Below, piece after piece: positions 17,460-26,404 of a DNA stretch of 64,000 nt. A model generated the notes under the pieces. The model was given only the letters and a program-made list of their open reading frames with translations, made no database searches and was not told the origin of the DNA. Positions within the stretch are counted from its first letter, which is position 1, and every line of letters begins with the position of its first letter. The DNA lies in the NCBI GenBank assembly GCA_016715115.1, contig JADKBM010000013.1, positions 434,001-498,000 of the forward strand. The letters are read 5' to 3'. The position numbers and the translations under genes are program-made. This stretch comes from Acidobacteriota bacterium. GTDB taxonomy: Bacteria; Acidobacteriota; Blastocatellia; Pyrinomonadales; Pyrinomonadaceae.

Positions 17460-17926
17460 AGGTCCAAAATCCAGATTTCAGATTCCAGATTCCAGATTCC
17501 AGAGATTCCAGAGATTCCAGATTCCAGATTTCAGATTCCAGAGATTCCAGATTCCAGATTCCAGAGATTCCAGATTCCAGATTCCAGATTCCAGAAATTC
17601 CAGATTCCAGATTTCAGATTCCAGATTCCAGAAATTCCAGATTCCAGAGATTCCAGATTCCAGATTCCAGAGATTCCAGAAATTCCAGATTTCAGATTCC
17701 AGATTTCAGATTCCAGAAATTCCAGATTCCAGAGATTCCAGAAATTCCAGATTCCAGATTCCAGAGATTCCAGAAATTCCAGATTCCAGATTCCAGAGAT
17801 TCCAGATTCCAGAGATTCCAGATTCCAAGAATTCAACATCTTCCAGATTCAATGGAATTTGGAATTTGGAATTTGGAATCTGGAATATCTGAAATCCCAA
17901 ATCCCAAATCCCAAATCCCAAATCCA
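17460..17926. repeat. Large degenerate heptamer/nonamer array (AGATTCC)
   Basis: About 380 bp of units AGATTCC or AGATTTC (7 bp) mixed with AGAGATTCC and AGAAATTCC (9 bp), then a polarity switch near 17850 to GGAATTT units, then CCCAAAT units up to 17926. It is free of stop codons in all three plus frames over most of its length and in at least one minus frame, giving Ser/Arg/Phe/Gln/Ile/Pro heptad peptides that should not be called genes. It lies between proS (start 17357) and the stop of the next gene at 17928. The remaining 17358-17459 shows nothing recognisable. Confidence 0.92.
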
Positions 17927-17927
17927 G

Positions 17928-19211
17928 CTAGTCTCGCCTTCCGTTCCCGTCGAGCGCCGTGTAGACATCGTCGGTGTAAAGTCCGAGCCATTTGTCGGCG
18001 TCGGGAGTTTTGAACAGATCGGAGTAGATCGTCGAATTGAAGTTCTCGAGCAGGAACTTGCCTCTAAAATTGTTGAGCCGGCGAATCAACTCGGTATGAA
18101 GAAGAAAGTCGTTGCGCGTCGTATCGAGCGCGACGATCGTTTTCAGTTTCGAGATCATATTCTCGAATTGCCGTGCTTCAAGTTCGCGGTTCTGGCGTTT
18201 AATGAACGCCAGGCTCGAAGCGTCGAGATCGATCGTGCCGGCATATTCGGCTGCGAGTTTTTGCCAGTCGCCGGACGGGATCTGCGGTTCGAATCGGGCG
18301 AAATTATCGTCGAGATCACGAAGAATCGTCGCCTCGGTCGCCATTTTAGTTACCGCGATCGGCCCGATGTCGATCGCTCTAGCAGTTTTCGGCTCTTCGG
18401 CTTCTTTGAGGACGACCTTGGTCCTGGCGATCGCGTCTTCGCGTCGCGAACGGATCGAATAGAACTGGTTTCGCCGATAGCCATTCAACGCCGGTCCGCG
18501 CCTTTCGGCCGGAGTGTTCAAGAGTTGCGCCGAGAAATCGTGTCCTCTCGTCAGATAACCGAGAAATGCGCCCGGATCATAGAGTCCAGGAAGCGCGTCG
18601 ATAACTTCAGCGTCGGGCGAGAGAATGTAATGGATGCTGTTGCCGGTCAATGTCCGTTCGAGCTTGCGGCCGTCGCCGAAATCGATCGTCACTTTCGGGG
18701 CCGGACGAACCGATTTCCAGTGGAGAACGTAGTTTTCGCGAAGATAGCGTGAAATCGAAGAATTCGAATAAAGCAACGCGCGAAAGAATCTCGAATTCGC
18801 GCAGCTGAATTCCTCGTTGAGATTTCCCAGAAGTCTGAGCGACAGGATCGGCTTGTTCGTGCGTTTTGCCTCAGCGACCGCCTCGTTCAGGTCGGTATGC
18901 CAGAAAAGCCTCGACGCGTAAACATCCTTCTGCATCGCGACCGAATCGAGTGCGGACGTGATCAGCGGCCAGTCGCCATCGGGCTTGCTAGACTTCGTGA
19001 AGGTTGCGATCTCGGCGGAATAAGCATCGAAAAGGGCGTTCAAACCTTCAACTCCCATCGATCGCAATTCGCGGATCGCCACGGCACGTTCGTTTTCGTT
19101 TTCGGAGACCGCGCCGCGGACAAGTTCGGCCCGCGTTTTTGAGAACGCCGAGACGGCCAAAACCTGAACGAGCGCGAAAACCAGCAAAAATCTGAGACCT
19201 TTATTCTTCAT
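17928..19211 (-). CDS. Secreted protein with a degenerate thioredoxin-like domain
   Basis: A 427-residue exported protein (signal peptide about 1-25, ending AFSKT). The ATG at 19211 is chosen because a GAGGAG sits about 10 nt upstream; the longer GTG start would overlap that site. Residues 100-215 resemble a thioredoxin/DUF255-like fold: 'EAVAEAKRTNKPILSLRLLG' followed by SCANSRFFR, where a CxxC pair would be expected but only one Cys is present. The N-terminal ~80 residues look HEAT-like and the C-terminal ~200 are helical. Redox activity is doubtful; a scaffolding or haem-handling role is possible. Function unknown. Confidence 0.7.
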   Translation of the reverse strand: MKNKGLRFLLVFALVQVLAVSAFSKTRAELVRGAVSENENERAVAIRELRSMGVEGLNALFDAYSAEIATFTKSSKPDGDWPLITSALDSVAMQKDVYASRLFWHTDLNEAVAEAKRTNKPILSLRLLGNLNEEFSCANSRFFRALLYSNSSISRYLRENYVLHWKSVRPAPKVTIDFGDGRKLERTLTGNSIHYILSPDAEVIDALPGLYDPGAFLGYLTRGHDFSAQLLNTPAERRGPALNGYRRNQFYSIRSRREDAIARTKVVLKEAEEPKTARAIDIGPIAVTKMATEATILRDLDDNFARFEPQIPSGDWQKLAAEYAGTIDLDASSLAFIKRQNRELEARQFENMISKLKTIVALDTTRNDFLLHTELIRRLNNFRGKFLLENFNSTIYSDLFKTPDADKWLGLYTDDVYTALDGNGRRD

Positions 19212-19299
19212 CGCAAAAAAACTCCTCACTTGCCAACTAAGAACGTTGCAAGCTTGGAGGTTTTGCGGATTCTGAACGTTGCCTCGAAGAAAAGTCGAA

Positions 19300-19956
19300 T
19301 TATAGTCCGAACGGAATGACGTAGAGCGCGATCGCGAGGAAATGAAGGAAACTCCCGGACATTACGAACAGGTGCCAGATCGCGTGATGATGGCGCAGAC
19401 GCGTCCAGGAATAAAAGATGACGCCGATTGAATATGCCAACCCGCCGAGGACGATCAGGGCGATCGCCGGAAATCCGAGTTTGGCGAACAGCGGTTCGAC
19501 GGCGATGACGCCGATCCAGCCCATAATCAGATATGAGACGACCGAAGCCGATTTGAATCGCTTGGCCAAAAAGACCTTGCCGAGGATCCCAAAGATCGCG
19601 AAGGCCCAGACGAACGCGAAAAGCCCGATCCCGATCCCCGAACGAAGGACGATCAGGGTGAACGGCGTATACGATCCGGCGATCAGAAGATAGATGCAGC
19701 TATGATCGACGATCTGCAGGATTCGTTTTTCTTCAGGTGAGGTCGCGCTGTGATAGAGCGTCGAGGCGCCATAAAGGACAACGAGCGACAATCCGTAAAC
19801 GATGCTGCTCAGAATGTACCAAAAGTCTCCGAAAACGACCGCGAGCGACACCAGCACGACCAGGCCGCAGAGGCTCAGCAACAATCCAACGCCGTGCGTG
19901 ATCGTGTTCGCGAATTCTTCGACCGTAAGTTCCTTCAAGCGCGCTTTAACCATCAT
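19300..19956 (-). CDS. Hemolysin III (TrhA/YqfA, PAQR) family membrane protein
   Basis: A 218-residue inner-membrane protein with seven hydrophobic helices. Family motifs are present: 'ANTITHGVGLLLS' at the N-terminus, 'LYGASTLYHS', 'DHSCIYLLIAGSYTPF', and the C-terminal 'HHHAIWHLFVMSGSFLHF' with the conserved histidines. Members of this PAQR-related family affect membrane homeostasis; hemolysis is not implied by the name. Probably monocistronic. Confidence 0.92.
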   Translation of the reverse strand: MMVKARLKELTVEEFANTITHGVGLLLSLCGLVVLVSLAVVFGDFWYILSSIVYGLSLVVLYGASTLYHSATSPEEKRILQIVDHSCIYLLIAGSYTPFTLIVLRSGIGIGLFAFVWAFAIFGILGKVFLAKRFKSASVVSYLIMGWIGVIAVEPLFAKLGFPAIALIVLGGLAYSIGVIFYSWTRLRHHHAIWHLFVMSGSFLHFLAIALYVIPFGL

Positions 19957-20042
19957 AATTCGTCCCTAACATCTATGATACGCCCCGTGACGAAAAAGAA
20001 TCGTAATGGTTTTGTAAGAGTTCCGCAACGGGAACATCCCGG

Positions 20043-20903
20043 TCAGATGCTGCCGATGAACTCGGCCACGTCGTTGAAGGATTCCGGATAGAGCTCGGCC
20101 GGGAAGCGGCGACGGATATCGTCATTCTCAAAAACGCGTCCGCCGAGAATGACAGGAATGTTCAGTTTCACCACCTGTTCGCGAAACAGCTTGTAGTCGC
20201 GGGCGAGACGGTCAAGATCGCCGAGGTAAGAGACGGAGATGCAGATCGCTTCAGGCGAATGGAAGCTAACCTCTTCGGCGAGCGAATAAAGCGGAGTGTT
20301 CGCGCCGAAATTCAAGACTTCCCAACCGCGGCTTTCGATCGTGATTTGGCTGAGATGGGTCGGCAGTTCGTGAAAATCTCCCTCGAACGCGGCGCAAAAC
20401 GCGAGTTCGCCGGAAATTTTCGGAACCGGAAGCGTGCTGCGCAATTTATTTACGGCAGAATGCGCGGCACGCGTCGCGAGGTGTTCCTGCGCGACCGAAA
20501 GCTCGCCCTTCACCCAAAGCTCGCCGATCTGGCGCATCGCCGGGCTGATCATATTGTCAAAGATATCCACCAGAGGTTCGCCTTTGAGGAACGATTTGAT
20601 CATCAGGTTCGCCGCCTCTTCCTCGCTCCCGGAAATAAGTGATTGAAAGAGCGTTGACGGCGTGCCTGTTTTCCGGCGGCGTGTCTGGACCGAAAAGATC
20701 GACTCGTCGCCGTGCGTGTGTTTGAGTCCAAGCCCTTGGTCGCGTTGAAAGCGGGCGATCTCGCCGGCGCGAAAACGACGGTGCCCGCCGTTTGTTCGCT
20801 CGGAACGGATCAGCCCCGCCTCTTCCCAACGCTTGACCGTCGCATCGCTGACGCGACAGAGCCGCGCCACTTCTTTAGTTGTAAGACATTTCAGATCCGA
20901 CAT
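20043..20903 (-). CDS. MerR-type regulator with B12-binding domain (CarH/LitR-like photoreceptor)
   Basis: A 286-residue repressor. Residues 8-55 form a MerR winged-helix ('VARLCRVSDATVKRWEEAGL' and NGGHRRF). Residues 85-165 are a B12-binding helical cap carrying the light-sensing Wx9EH motif (Trp130, Glu140, His141). Residues 166-286 form the Rossmann-like cobalamin domain with DFH (Asp176-His178), His178 being the expected cobalt ligand. In CarH proteins adenosylcobalamin promotes tetramer-DNA binding in the dark and light breaks the complex. The sequence retains those residues, although the final Gly of the DxHxxG motif is replaced. It faces the fasciclin gene across a region with repeated operator-like sites, so autoregulation and control of that gene are likely. 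Confidence 0.88.
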   Translation of the reverse strand: MSDLKCLTTKEVARLCRVSDATVKRWEEAGLIRSERTNGGHRRFRAGEIARFQRDQGLGLKHTHGDESIFSVQTRRRKTGTPSTLFQSLISGSEEEAANLMIKSFLKGEPLVDIFDNMISPAMRQIGELWVKGELSVAQEHLATRAAHSAVNKLRSTLPVPKISGELAFCAAFEGDFHELPTHLSQITIESRGWEVLNFGANTPLYSLAEEVSFHSPEAICISVSYLGDLDRLARDYKLFREQVVKLNIPVILGGRVFENDDIRRRFPAELYPESFNDVAEFIGSI

Positions 20904-20964
20904 TTGATTTTCTATATTCCTTCGATGGGCCCGATGTTTGCCGAATATTCTGAATGAGTATCGG

Positions 20965-21138
20965 CGAACCGCACAAAACGAACCTTAAAAAGGTTACCAA
21001 AAACGCTCAAACCGCACAACTGAACCCGCCATATTATTTGTATCCTAAGAAAAAAATAAAAAAAATCACCATTTCGTGATTTTGTGCTTGACAGATGTGA
21101 GCGGTTTGCATAATCTAGAAATCGCTCAAACCGCTCAC
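20965..21138. promoter_or_regulatory. Four operator-like CAAACCGCTCAC sites
   Basis: A perfect 12-bp inverted pair, GTGAGCGGTTTG at 21097-21108 and CAAACCGCTCAC at 21127-21138, flanks the -10 box of the fasciclin promoter. Two further same-polarity copies, CAAACCGCAC at 21008-21017 and CGAACCGCAC at 20965-20974, lie nearer the regulator gene. Repeated sites in a divergent gap are typical of MerR/CarH-type repressors. The rest of 20904-21182 holds an AACCTT/AAGGTT dyad at 20981-20995 and an A-rich tract. Confidence 0.75.
21088..21116 (+). promoter_or_regulatory. Sigma-70-type promoter of the fasciclin gene
   Basis: TTGACA at 21088-21093 and TAATCT at 21111-21116 with a 17-bp spacer. One operator copy (21097-21108) fills the spacer and another (21127-21138) covers the start region, so bound repressor would block RNA polymerase. 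Confidence 0.75.
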
Positions 21139-21182
21139 GAGTGTGTTGAGAGAAAAAATTCGAATAAGGGAAGGTTAATATA

Positions 21183-21695
21183 ATGAAAAACTTTGGAATC
21201 AAATTTATCGGAATCGCCGCGGCGGCGCTGTTGATGTTCTCGGCTCTTTCGGTTTCGGCCCAGCCGGCGAAGAAGATGGAAAAGAAGGACATTGTTGACA
21301 CCGCGGTTGCGGCCGGTCAGTTCACGATCCTTGCCAAGGCGCTCGAAGCCGCGGGCTTGATCGAAGCTCTCAAAGGTGAAGGAAAATTCACGGTGTTCGC
21401 TCCGACCGACGAAGCTTTTGGCAAACTTCCGGCGGGAACCCTTGAAATGCTCCTGAAACCGGAGAACAAGGAAAAGCTCAAGGCAATTCTTCTTTACCAC
21501 GTAGTTTCGGGCAAAGTTGGCGCCGCGGACGTCGTCAAGCTTAACGGACAGGACGTCAAAACGCTTCAGGGCGGAACCGTCAAGGTGAACACGACGAGCG
21601 GCGTTATGGTGAATTCTTCGACGGTCGTCAAGGCAGACGTTTGGGCGAAGAACGGTGTCATCCACGTGATCGACACGGTATTGCTCCCGAACTAG
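21183..21695 (+). CDS. Secreted fasciclin (FAS1) domain protein
   Basis: A 170-residue exported protein with a signal peptide ending SVSAQ (residue 26) and one FAS1 domain spanning about 37-168. The two conserved FAS1 blocks are clear: 'FTVFAPTDEAFGKLPAG' (H1-like region) and 'GVIHVIDTVLLP' (H2), with 'LLYHVVSGKV' between. FAS1 proteins mediate adhesion or matrix contact. Its promoter is packed with operator sites of the adjacent B12-dependent regulator, so it is probably light- or cobalamin-responsive. Confidence 0.92.
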   Translation: MKNFGIKFIGIAAAALLMFSALSVSAQPAKKMEKKDIVDTAVAAGQFTILAKALEAAGLIEALKGEGKFTVFAPTDEAFGKLPAGTLEMLLKPENKEKLKAILLYHVVSGKVGAADVVKLNGQDVKTLQGGTVKVNTTSGVMVNSSTVVKADVWAKNGVIHVIDTVLLPN

Positions 21696-21736
21696 TTTCC
21701 GGACTCGGGCAAACGGTTTCGGGCTGGTATTTTTTG

Positions 21737-22129
21737 ATGGCTTCTGAAATCAGGACTTCAGCAGATTACAGGATAGAGTTCCGTGCGAATGAGAGCTACT
21801 TGTACGTCCGCGTCGAAGGTCTGAAGGACGGTGCCGAGATAAGCAAGAAGTACTGGAAGGAAATACTTGATGAAAGTCGCGAACGCAAATTGAATGGTCT
21901 TCTCGTGGAAGTGAAACTCACAGACACGATGAGCGCCGCGGAAGTTTACGAGATCGCGAAGTTCGTCGCGGAAACAGCTCCTGATGGGACGAGGATTGCC
22001 TATGTGGATCGGCGCCACTATCATCAGGAGCTCAACCGATTCGGGAATTTGGTCGCCAACAACCGCGGGTTGAATTCGCGAGTCTTCGATTCAGTCGACG
22101 AAGCCGAAATCTGGTTATTGGCAAATTAG
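21737..22129 (+). CDS. Hypothetical STAS/SpoIIAA-like protein
   Basis: A 130-residue cytoplasmic protein starting MASEIRTS (ATG 21737), 41 bp after the fasciclin stop. The pattern 'YRIEFRANESYLYVRVEG' ... 'WKEILDESRERKLNGLLVEV' ... 'IAYVDRRHYHQEL' resembles the SpoIIAA-like/STAS fold seen in many small bacterial proteins. No catalytic residues are evident. It may be co-transcribed with the fasciclin gene; a terminator follows at 22216. Confidence 0.65.
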   Translation: MASEIRTSADYRIEFRANESYLYVRVEGLKDGAEISKKYWKEILDESRERKLNGLLVEVKLTDTMSAAEVYEIAKFVAETAPDGTRIAYVDRRHYHQELNRFGNLVANNRGLNSRVFDSVDEAEIWLLAN

Positions 22130-22215
22130 GTCAAGGATTCGAATCATTTGCCGGTTTTGCAGTCTCCTCAGCAGTAATCAACGAACAAGGGTAGGTATCA
22201 AACAAGGGAAGTGAG

Positions 22216-22252
22216 GATCGTCTCCGCGGCAAACGGAGGCGATCTTTTTTTA
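22216..22252 (+). terminator. Rho-independent terminator
   Basis: Stem GATCGTCTCCG/CGGAGGCGATC (one G-T pair) with a 7-nt loop followed by eight T residues, 87 bp past the preceding stop. The rest of the gap, 22253-22486, shows no gene or structure I can support. Confidence 0.9.
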
Positions 22253-22486
22253 TTTCTTAGGTCCTTCAACGAGACCGGTTTCGCGAGTCACGAAGTCCTT
22301 CCATCTGCATCTTTCTGCATCTCCGCTTGCTTCGTGGTTTCAAAAAAATCGAACCGCTCAGATTTTGACAGGCCGCACGGAATCCTCGACCGGAGTTCTG
22401 ATGCGGAATCCAAGTTGAACGGCTTTGCGGTTTACCGCGAAACGATTACAATTCAACGATATCAATTCAAAGGAAACTCATAAACG

Positions 22487-22924
22487 ATGAAGATAGCGAT
22501 CGGCTCTGACCACGCCGGATTCGATGAAAAGGAACTTGTGAAACGAACTCTCGACGAGATCGGAGTCGAATACGATGATGTCGGCACATATTCGCGCGAT
22601 TCGGTCGATTATCCAGATTTCGCCCGGAAGGTCGGCGAACTCGTCGGCTCCGGCGCCGTCGAACGCGGAATTCTGGTCTGCGGTTCGGGAATCGGAGTCG
22701 CCATTGCCGCCAACAAGGTCGACGGTGTTCGCGCCGCGCAAGCTTGGAACGAGGAAACGGCGAGGCTTTCGCGCCAGCACAACGATGCCAACGTTCTGAC
22801 GATCGGCGCGCGTGTCATCCCGCAGGACGAGATCACGAAGATCGTCAAGGCGTGGTTCGAAGCCGACTTCGAAGGCGGACGACACGCGGGACGCGTCCGG
22901 AAGATCCACGATATGGAGAAATAG
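22487..22924 (+). CDS. rpiB: Ribose-5-phosphate isomerase B
   Basis: A 145-residue RpiB/LacAB family enzyme interconverting ribose 5-phosphate and ribulose 5-phosphate. 'IGSDHAGFDEKE' carries the substrate-binding Asp8-His9. Cys65 in 'GILVCGSGIGVAIAANK' is the catalytic base, and His98 in RQHNDANVL is also conserved. The downstream membrane-protein gene starts 10 bp later, so they are probably co-transcribed. Confidence 0.95.
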   Translation: MKIAIGSDHAGFDEKELVKRTLDEIGVEYDDVGTYSRDSVDYPDFARKVGELVGSGAVERGILVCGSGIGVAIAANKVDGVRAAQAWNEETARLSRQHNDANVLTIGARVIPQDEITKIVKAWFEADFEGGRHAGRVRKIHDMEK

Positions 22925-22934
22925 CGCGGAAAAA

Positions 22935-24842
22935 ATGTTCATCGTTTTCTTTTCGCTTTTCTTCTTTGCTTCGTGGCTGCATTTTTTCGAGCGCGCCGGT
23001 CGCGTCGGACTCAGGCTTTCCTTCCTCAAAACACTTGTTTTCGGGCTCGCGTTCATAACGCTTGCGACGGAGTGCCTTTCGTTTTTTGGAATCCTGAACA
23101 TCTACGCCGTGGCATCATTCTGGTTCGTCTCGGCGACGGTCGTAATTCTGCTGATCCGCCGGCACTTCGTCCAATCCGTCCGTGCTTTCGGCGAATGCGT
23201 TTGGTCGGGGCTCCGCACGGCTTCGTTCTTTCCATCGGTCATCATCGGCCTGATTCTCCTCGTCACGCTGCTGATCGCGCTGGCGTCACCGCCGAACACA
23301 TACGATTCGCAAACGTACCACCTCGCCCGGGTCGCGCACTGGATCCAGAACGGATCGGTCGCGCATTACCCGACCGTCATTCTCCGACAGCTTTACCAGC
23401 CGCCGCTGGCCGAATTCGCGATATTGCATCTCCAGATCCTGACCGGCGGCGACTTTTTCGCGAATTTGGTTCAGTGGTTCGCGCTCGTCGGATGCGCGGC
23501 CGCGGCGTCGCTGATCGTCGCCGAATTCGATTTGGGCGAAAAGCTTCAGGTGTTCGCGGCGGCGCTTGTGTTGACGCTGCCGGGGGCGGTCGTCCAGGCG
23601 TCGAGCACGCAAAACGATCTTGTCGCTTCCGTCCTCGTACTTGCCTTCTTCCTCTTTTTTCTTCGCGCCGTTAGATCGAGCGAGTTTTCCGGCGTTGGCT
23701 GGATCGGCGGCGCACTCGGATTGGCGCTGCTGACGAAAGGCACGATGTACCTTTATTGCTTTCCGATCGGCATCTTCTTTACAGTCGTCGAGTTTCTCTC
23801 GCTGGCAGACAGACAGGCCCGTTTTCAATTCCTACGCCGCATCGCAATTGTACTTTTGATCGCGGCCGCATTGAACTTCGGACATTTCTCGCGCAATTTT
23901 GCGCTTTTCGGCTCGCCGGTGTCGTCGGGCGAGGACGATGTCCGCAACCGGAATCTGACAGTTCGAATGGTGCTCGCCAATGTCGCGCGAAACTTCGCCG
24001 TCAACCTCGGGACGAAGTCGCAAACACTTCGAAACGGGATCGAAAGCTCGATGCGGAAGGCCTTCGGCGCAGAACTGAAGAATCCGGATTCGACCTGGCT
24101 CGACAATGAATTCAAGGTCGAATACTCGACTCACGAGGATCTCGCGGGGAACCTCTTGCATATTCTGCTCGTGACCTTCGCGCTCGGACTTGCGCTGTTC
24201 GCGGCCCGGCGCGCACGCGACGATAACGCGATCTATATCGCAGGTCTCGTTTTCACGATCGGTTTCGGGGTACTGCTTTTCTCGGCGCTGCTCAAATGGC
24301 AGATCTGGGCGGCGCGTCTGCAACTGCCGCTTCTGATGCTCGGCTCGGTGCTCGTCGCCTACGCGGTCGGGAAACTGGCGCCCCGCGCGGCGAACGCCTT
24401 GCTGGCGTTGACGTTCGCGGCGTCGATCCCGTTTCTGCTTTTCGCCGATCCCCGGCGGGTCTTCGCGAACGACGGCAGTTTCGTGTTCTTCAACGAATCG
24501 CGCCGGCATAAACTGTTCAAGAATCTGCCGGACGCCGAACCGTTGTATGTCGAAGCCGTCGACGTCATCAGAAAGCAGCCGAACGCGCCGGGAGCGGTCG
24601 GGCTTCATATCGAATACAATGACTTCGACTATCCGTTTTGGGGGTTATTGAAACGCGATCCGCGCGCACGTCCGCTGATCTTTCACGTCGGCGTGCCGAA
24701 CGTCTCAAAGCGTCTCGCCGTTTCGCGTCCGATACCCGAGTTCGTGATCTCGACGCGGACGGAAACGACGATCGACGGCGCCGAATATCGCGAGATCTGG
24801 AGAAAGGACGTCGTTCGTGTTTTGCAACGCGAAATACCGTAA
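22935..24842 (+). CDS. GT-C-fold glycosyltransferase-like membrane protein
   Basis: A 635-residue protein with about 12 hydrophobic segments and a C-terminal soluble part from about residue 535. The first long loop contains 'NTYDSQTYHLARVAHWIQN', the Asp-containing loop common to GT39/ArnT-like transferases that use polyprenyl-phosphate sugars. The start is the ATG at 22935, 10 bp after rpiB; the longer frame overlaps rpiB and was rejected. Acceptor and donor are unknown. Confidence 0.8.
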   Translation: MFIVFFSLFFFASWLHFFERAGRVGLRLSFLKTLVFGLAFITLATECLSFFGILNIYAVASFWFVSATVVILLIRRHFVQSVRAFGECVWSGLRTASFFPSVIIGLILLVTLLIALASPPNTYDSQTYHLARVAHWIQNGSVAHYPTVILRQLYQPPLAEFAILHLQILTGGDFFANLVQWFALVGCAAAASLIVAEFDLGEKLQVFAAALVLTLPGAVVQASSTQNDLVASVLVLAFFLFFLRAVRSSEFSGVGWIGGALGLALLTKGTMYLYCFPIGIFFTVVEFLSLADRQARFQFLRRIAIVLLIAAALNFGHFSRNFALFGSPVSSGEDDVRNRNLTVRMVLANVARNFAVNLGTKSQTLRNGIESSMRKAFGAELKNPDSTWLDNEFKVEYSTHEDLAGNLLHILLVTFALGLALFAARRARDDNAIYIAGLVFTIGFGVLLFSALLKWQIWAARLQLPLLMLGSVLVAYAVGKLAPRAANALLALTFAASIPFLLFADPRRVFANDGSFVFFNESRRHKLFKNLPDAEPLYVEAVDVIRKQPNAPGAVGLHIEYNDFDYPFWGLLKRDPRARPLIFHVGVPNVSKRLAVSRPIPEFVISTRTETTIDGAEYREIWRKDVVRVLQREIP

Positions 24843-25015
24843 ACGCCGCGCCTTTTGGACGGCGATCCGCCGATGATGCGGCGGGATCGGATGCCGGACC
24901 GTTGCAGATTTCCTGCCAAAAGCGGGCAAACGAAGATTTGTCTTGCCGGTTTTAACAAATCGCGAAATCAAAGTTAAACTTAAACTGAATCATTACAAAA
25001 GGCAGCGATATTAGT

Positions 25016-26272
25016 ATGAACAATTCATTCAATTCAAAACTCGCGGACGTTGATCCGCTGGTCGCGGGGGCGATCGAAAATGAAACCAAACGGCAAGCGA
25101 ACGGACTGGAGCTGATCGCATCCGAAAATTTCGTTTCCGAAGCGGTGCTCGAAGCGATGGGCTCGGTCTTTACGAACAAATACGCCGAAGGTTATCCCGG
25201 CAAGCGTTATTACGGCGGATGCGAGTTTTCGGACGTCGTCGAGCAACTTGCGATCGACCGCGCGAAAGAACTTTTCGGCGCGGAGCACGCCAACGTCCAG
25301 CCTCATTCAGGCGCGCAGGCAAATATGGCGGTCTTTCTGGCGTCGCTGAACCACGGCGATACGATCCTCGGAATGAGCCTCGCGCACGGCGGCCATTTGA
25401 CGCACGGCCACCCGATGAACTTCTCGGGCATCAACTTCAAGGTTGAAGCCTACGGCGTTTCCCGCGAGACGGAAACGATCGACTACGACGAACTTCAGAA
25501 AAAAGCCGAGGAAACGAAGCCGAAGATGATCATTTGCGGTGCCTCCGCATATCCGCGAACGATCGACTTCGCGCGCATCGGTGAGATCGCGCGCTCGGTC
25601 GGCGCCGTCGTGATGGCCGATATCGCGCACATCGCCGGACTCGTCGCCGTCGGACTGCATCCGTCGCCGGTTCCGCATTGCGAATTCGTGACGACGACGA
25701 CGCACAAGACGCTCCGCGGTCCGCGCGGCGGCTTGATCCTGTGCCGCGAAGAGTTTGCGAAAGCGATCGACAAGGCCGTTTTTCCGGGAGTTCAGGGCGG
25801 TCCGCTGATTCACATCATCTCGGCCAAAGCGGTCGCGTTCGGCGAAGCGCTGCGTAGCGATTTCAAGGGTTATCAGAAGCAGGTCATCGACAACGCTCAG
25901 GTGTTGGCAAGTGAACTTGGGTCCCAGGGATTGCGCATCGTCTCCGGCGGCACGGACAACCACCTGATGCTCGTCGATGTCTTTATGGATGGAAAGGGAA
26001 TTACCGGCAAGGTCGCCGAGAAGGCGCTTGAGGCGGTTCACATCACCGTCAACAAGAACACGATACCGTTCGACACGAACTCGCCTTTCGTTGCGTCCGG
26101 AATTCGTCTGGGAACGCCGGCGCTGACGACCCGCGGAATGGGCGAGGCCGAAATGCGGCGAATCGCGAAACTTATCGCGGACATCGTCCACGATCCGGAA
26201 TCCGAAGCGGTCAGGGAAAAGGTCCGCCAAGACGTTCTCGATCTGACTCAGCATTTTCCTTTGTACGGTTAG
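25016..26272 (+). CDS. glyA: Serine hydroxymethyltransferase
   Basis: A 418-residue PLP enzyme converting serine and tetrahydrofolate to glycine and 5,10-methylene-THF. 'LIASENFVSEAVLEAMGS', 'YAEGYPGKRYYGGCE' and 'QPHSGAQANMAVF' are family signatures, and the PLP lysine is in 'VTTTTHKTLRGPRGG'. Length is normal. The 173-bp gap upstream shows no riboswitch I can recognise. Confidence 0.97.
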   Translation: MNNSFNSKLADVDPLVAGAIENETKRQANGLELIASENFVSEAVLEAMGSVFTNKYAEGYPGKRYYGGCEFSDVVEQLAIDRAKELFGAEHANVQPHSGAQANMAVFLASLNHGDTILGMSLAHGGHLTHGHPMNFSGINFKVEAYGVSRETETIDYDELQKKAEETKPKMIICGASAYPRTIDFARIGEIARSVGAVVMADIAHIAGLVAVGLHPSPVPHCEFVTTTTHKTLRGPRGGLILCREEFAKAIDKAVFPGVQGGPLIHIISAKAVAFGEALRSDFKGYQKQVIDNAQVLASELGSQGLRIVSGGTDNHLMLVDVFMDGKGITGKVAEKALEAVHITVNKNTIPFDTNSPFVASGIRLGTPALTTRGMGEAEMRRIAKLIADIVHDPESEAVREKVRQDVLDLTQHFPLYG

Positions 26273-26289
26273 GTTGTTGAGCTTGGATT

Positions 26290-26400
26290 TTTGTATTTGA
26301 GGTTGATTTTCGAGCTTTGAGCTTTGAGCTCCGGGCTCCGAGTTCGTTCCAAACTCAAAGATCAAAGCTCTAACTTCCAAGCTCGAAGTTCGACCAACGA
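26290..26400. repeat. Foldback heptamer array (GAGCTTT)
   Basis: TTTTCGAGCTTTGAGCTTTG (about 26307-26326) continues into GAGCTCC, and opposite-polarity units (CAAAGATCAAAGCTC, then CCAAGCTCGAAG) follow to about 26390. The unit is 7 bp and the halves are roughly self-complementary. It starts soon after the glyA stop and ends just before the next gene's ATG, leaving no conventional ribosome binding site. Confidence 0.75.
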
Positions 26401-26404
26401 AAAT

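Noticed and set aside
17345..18752. Open reading frames of 158-454 codons across the AGATTCC array
   Set aside because: They read the same repeat in different frames on both strands and overlap the minus-strand gene at 17928; no domain or codon bias supports them.
22211..22483. 90-codon plus frame in the gap before rpiB
   Set aside because: It starts inside the terminator hairpin at 22216-22252 and has no ribosome binding site or family resemblance.
24843..25015. Possible glycine or folate riboswitch before glyA
   Set aside because: No conserved riboswitch core or paired stems recognised; only an A/T-rich leader.
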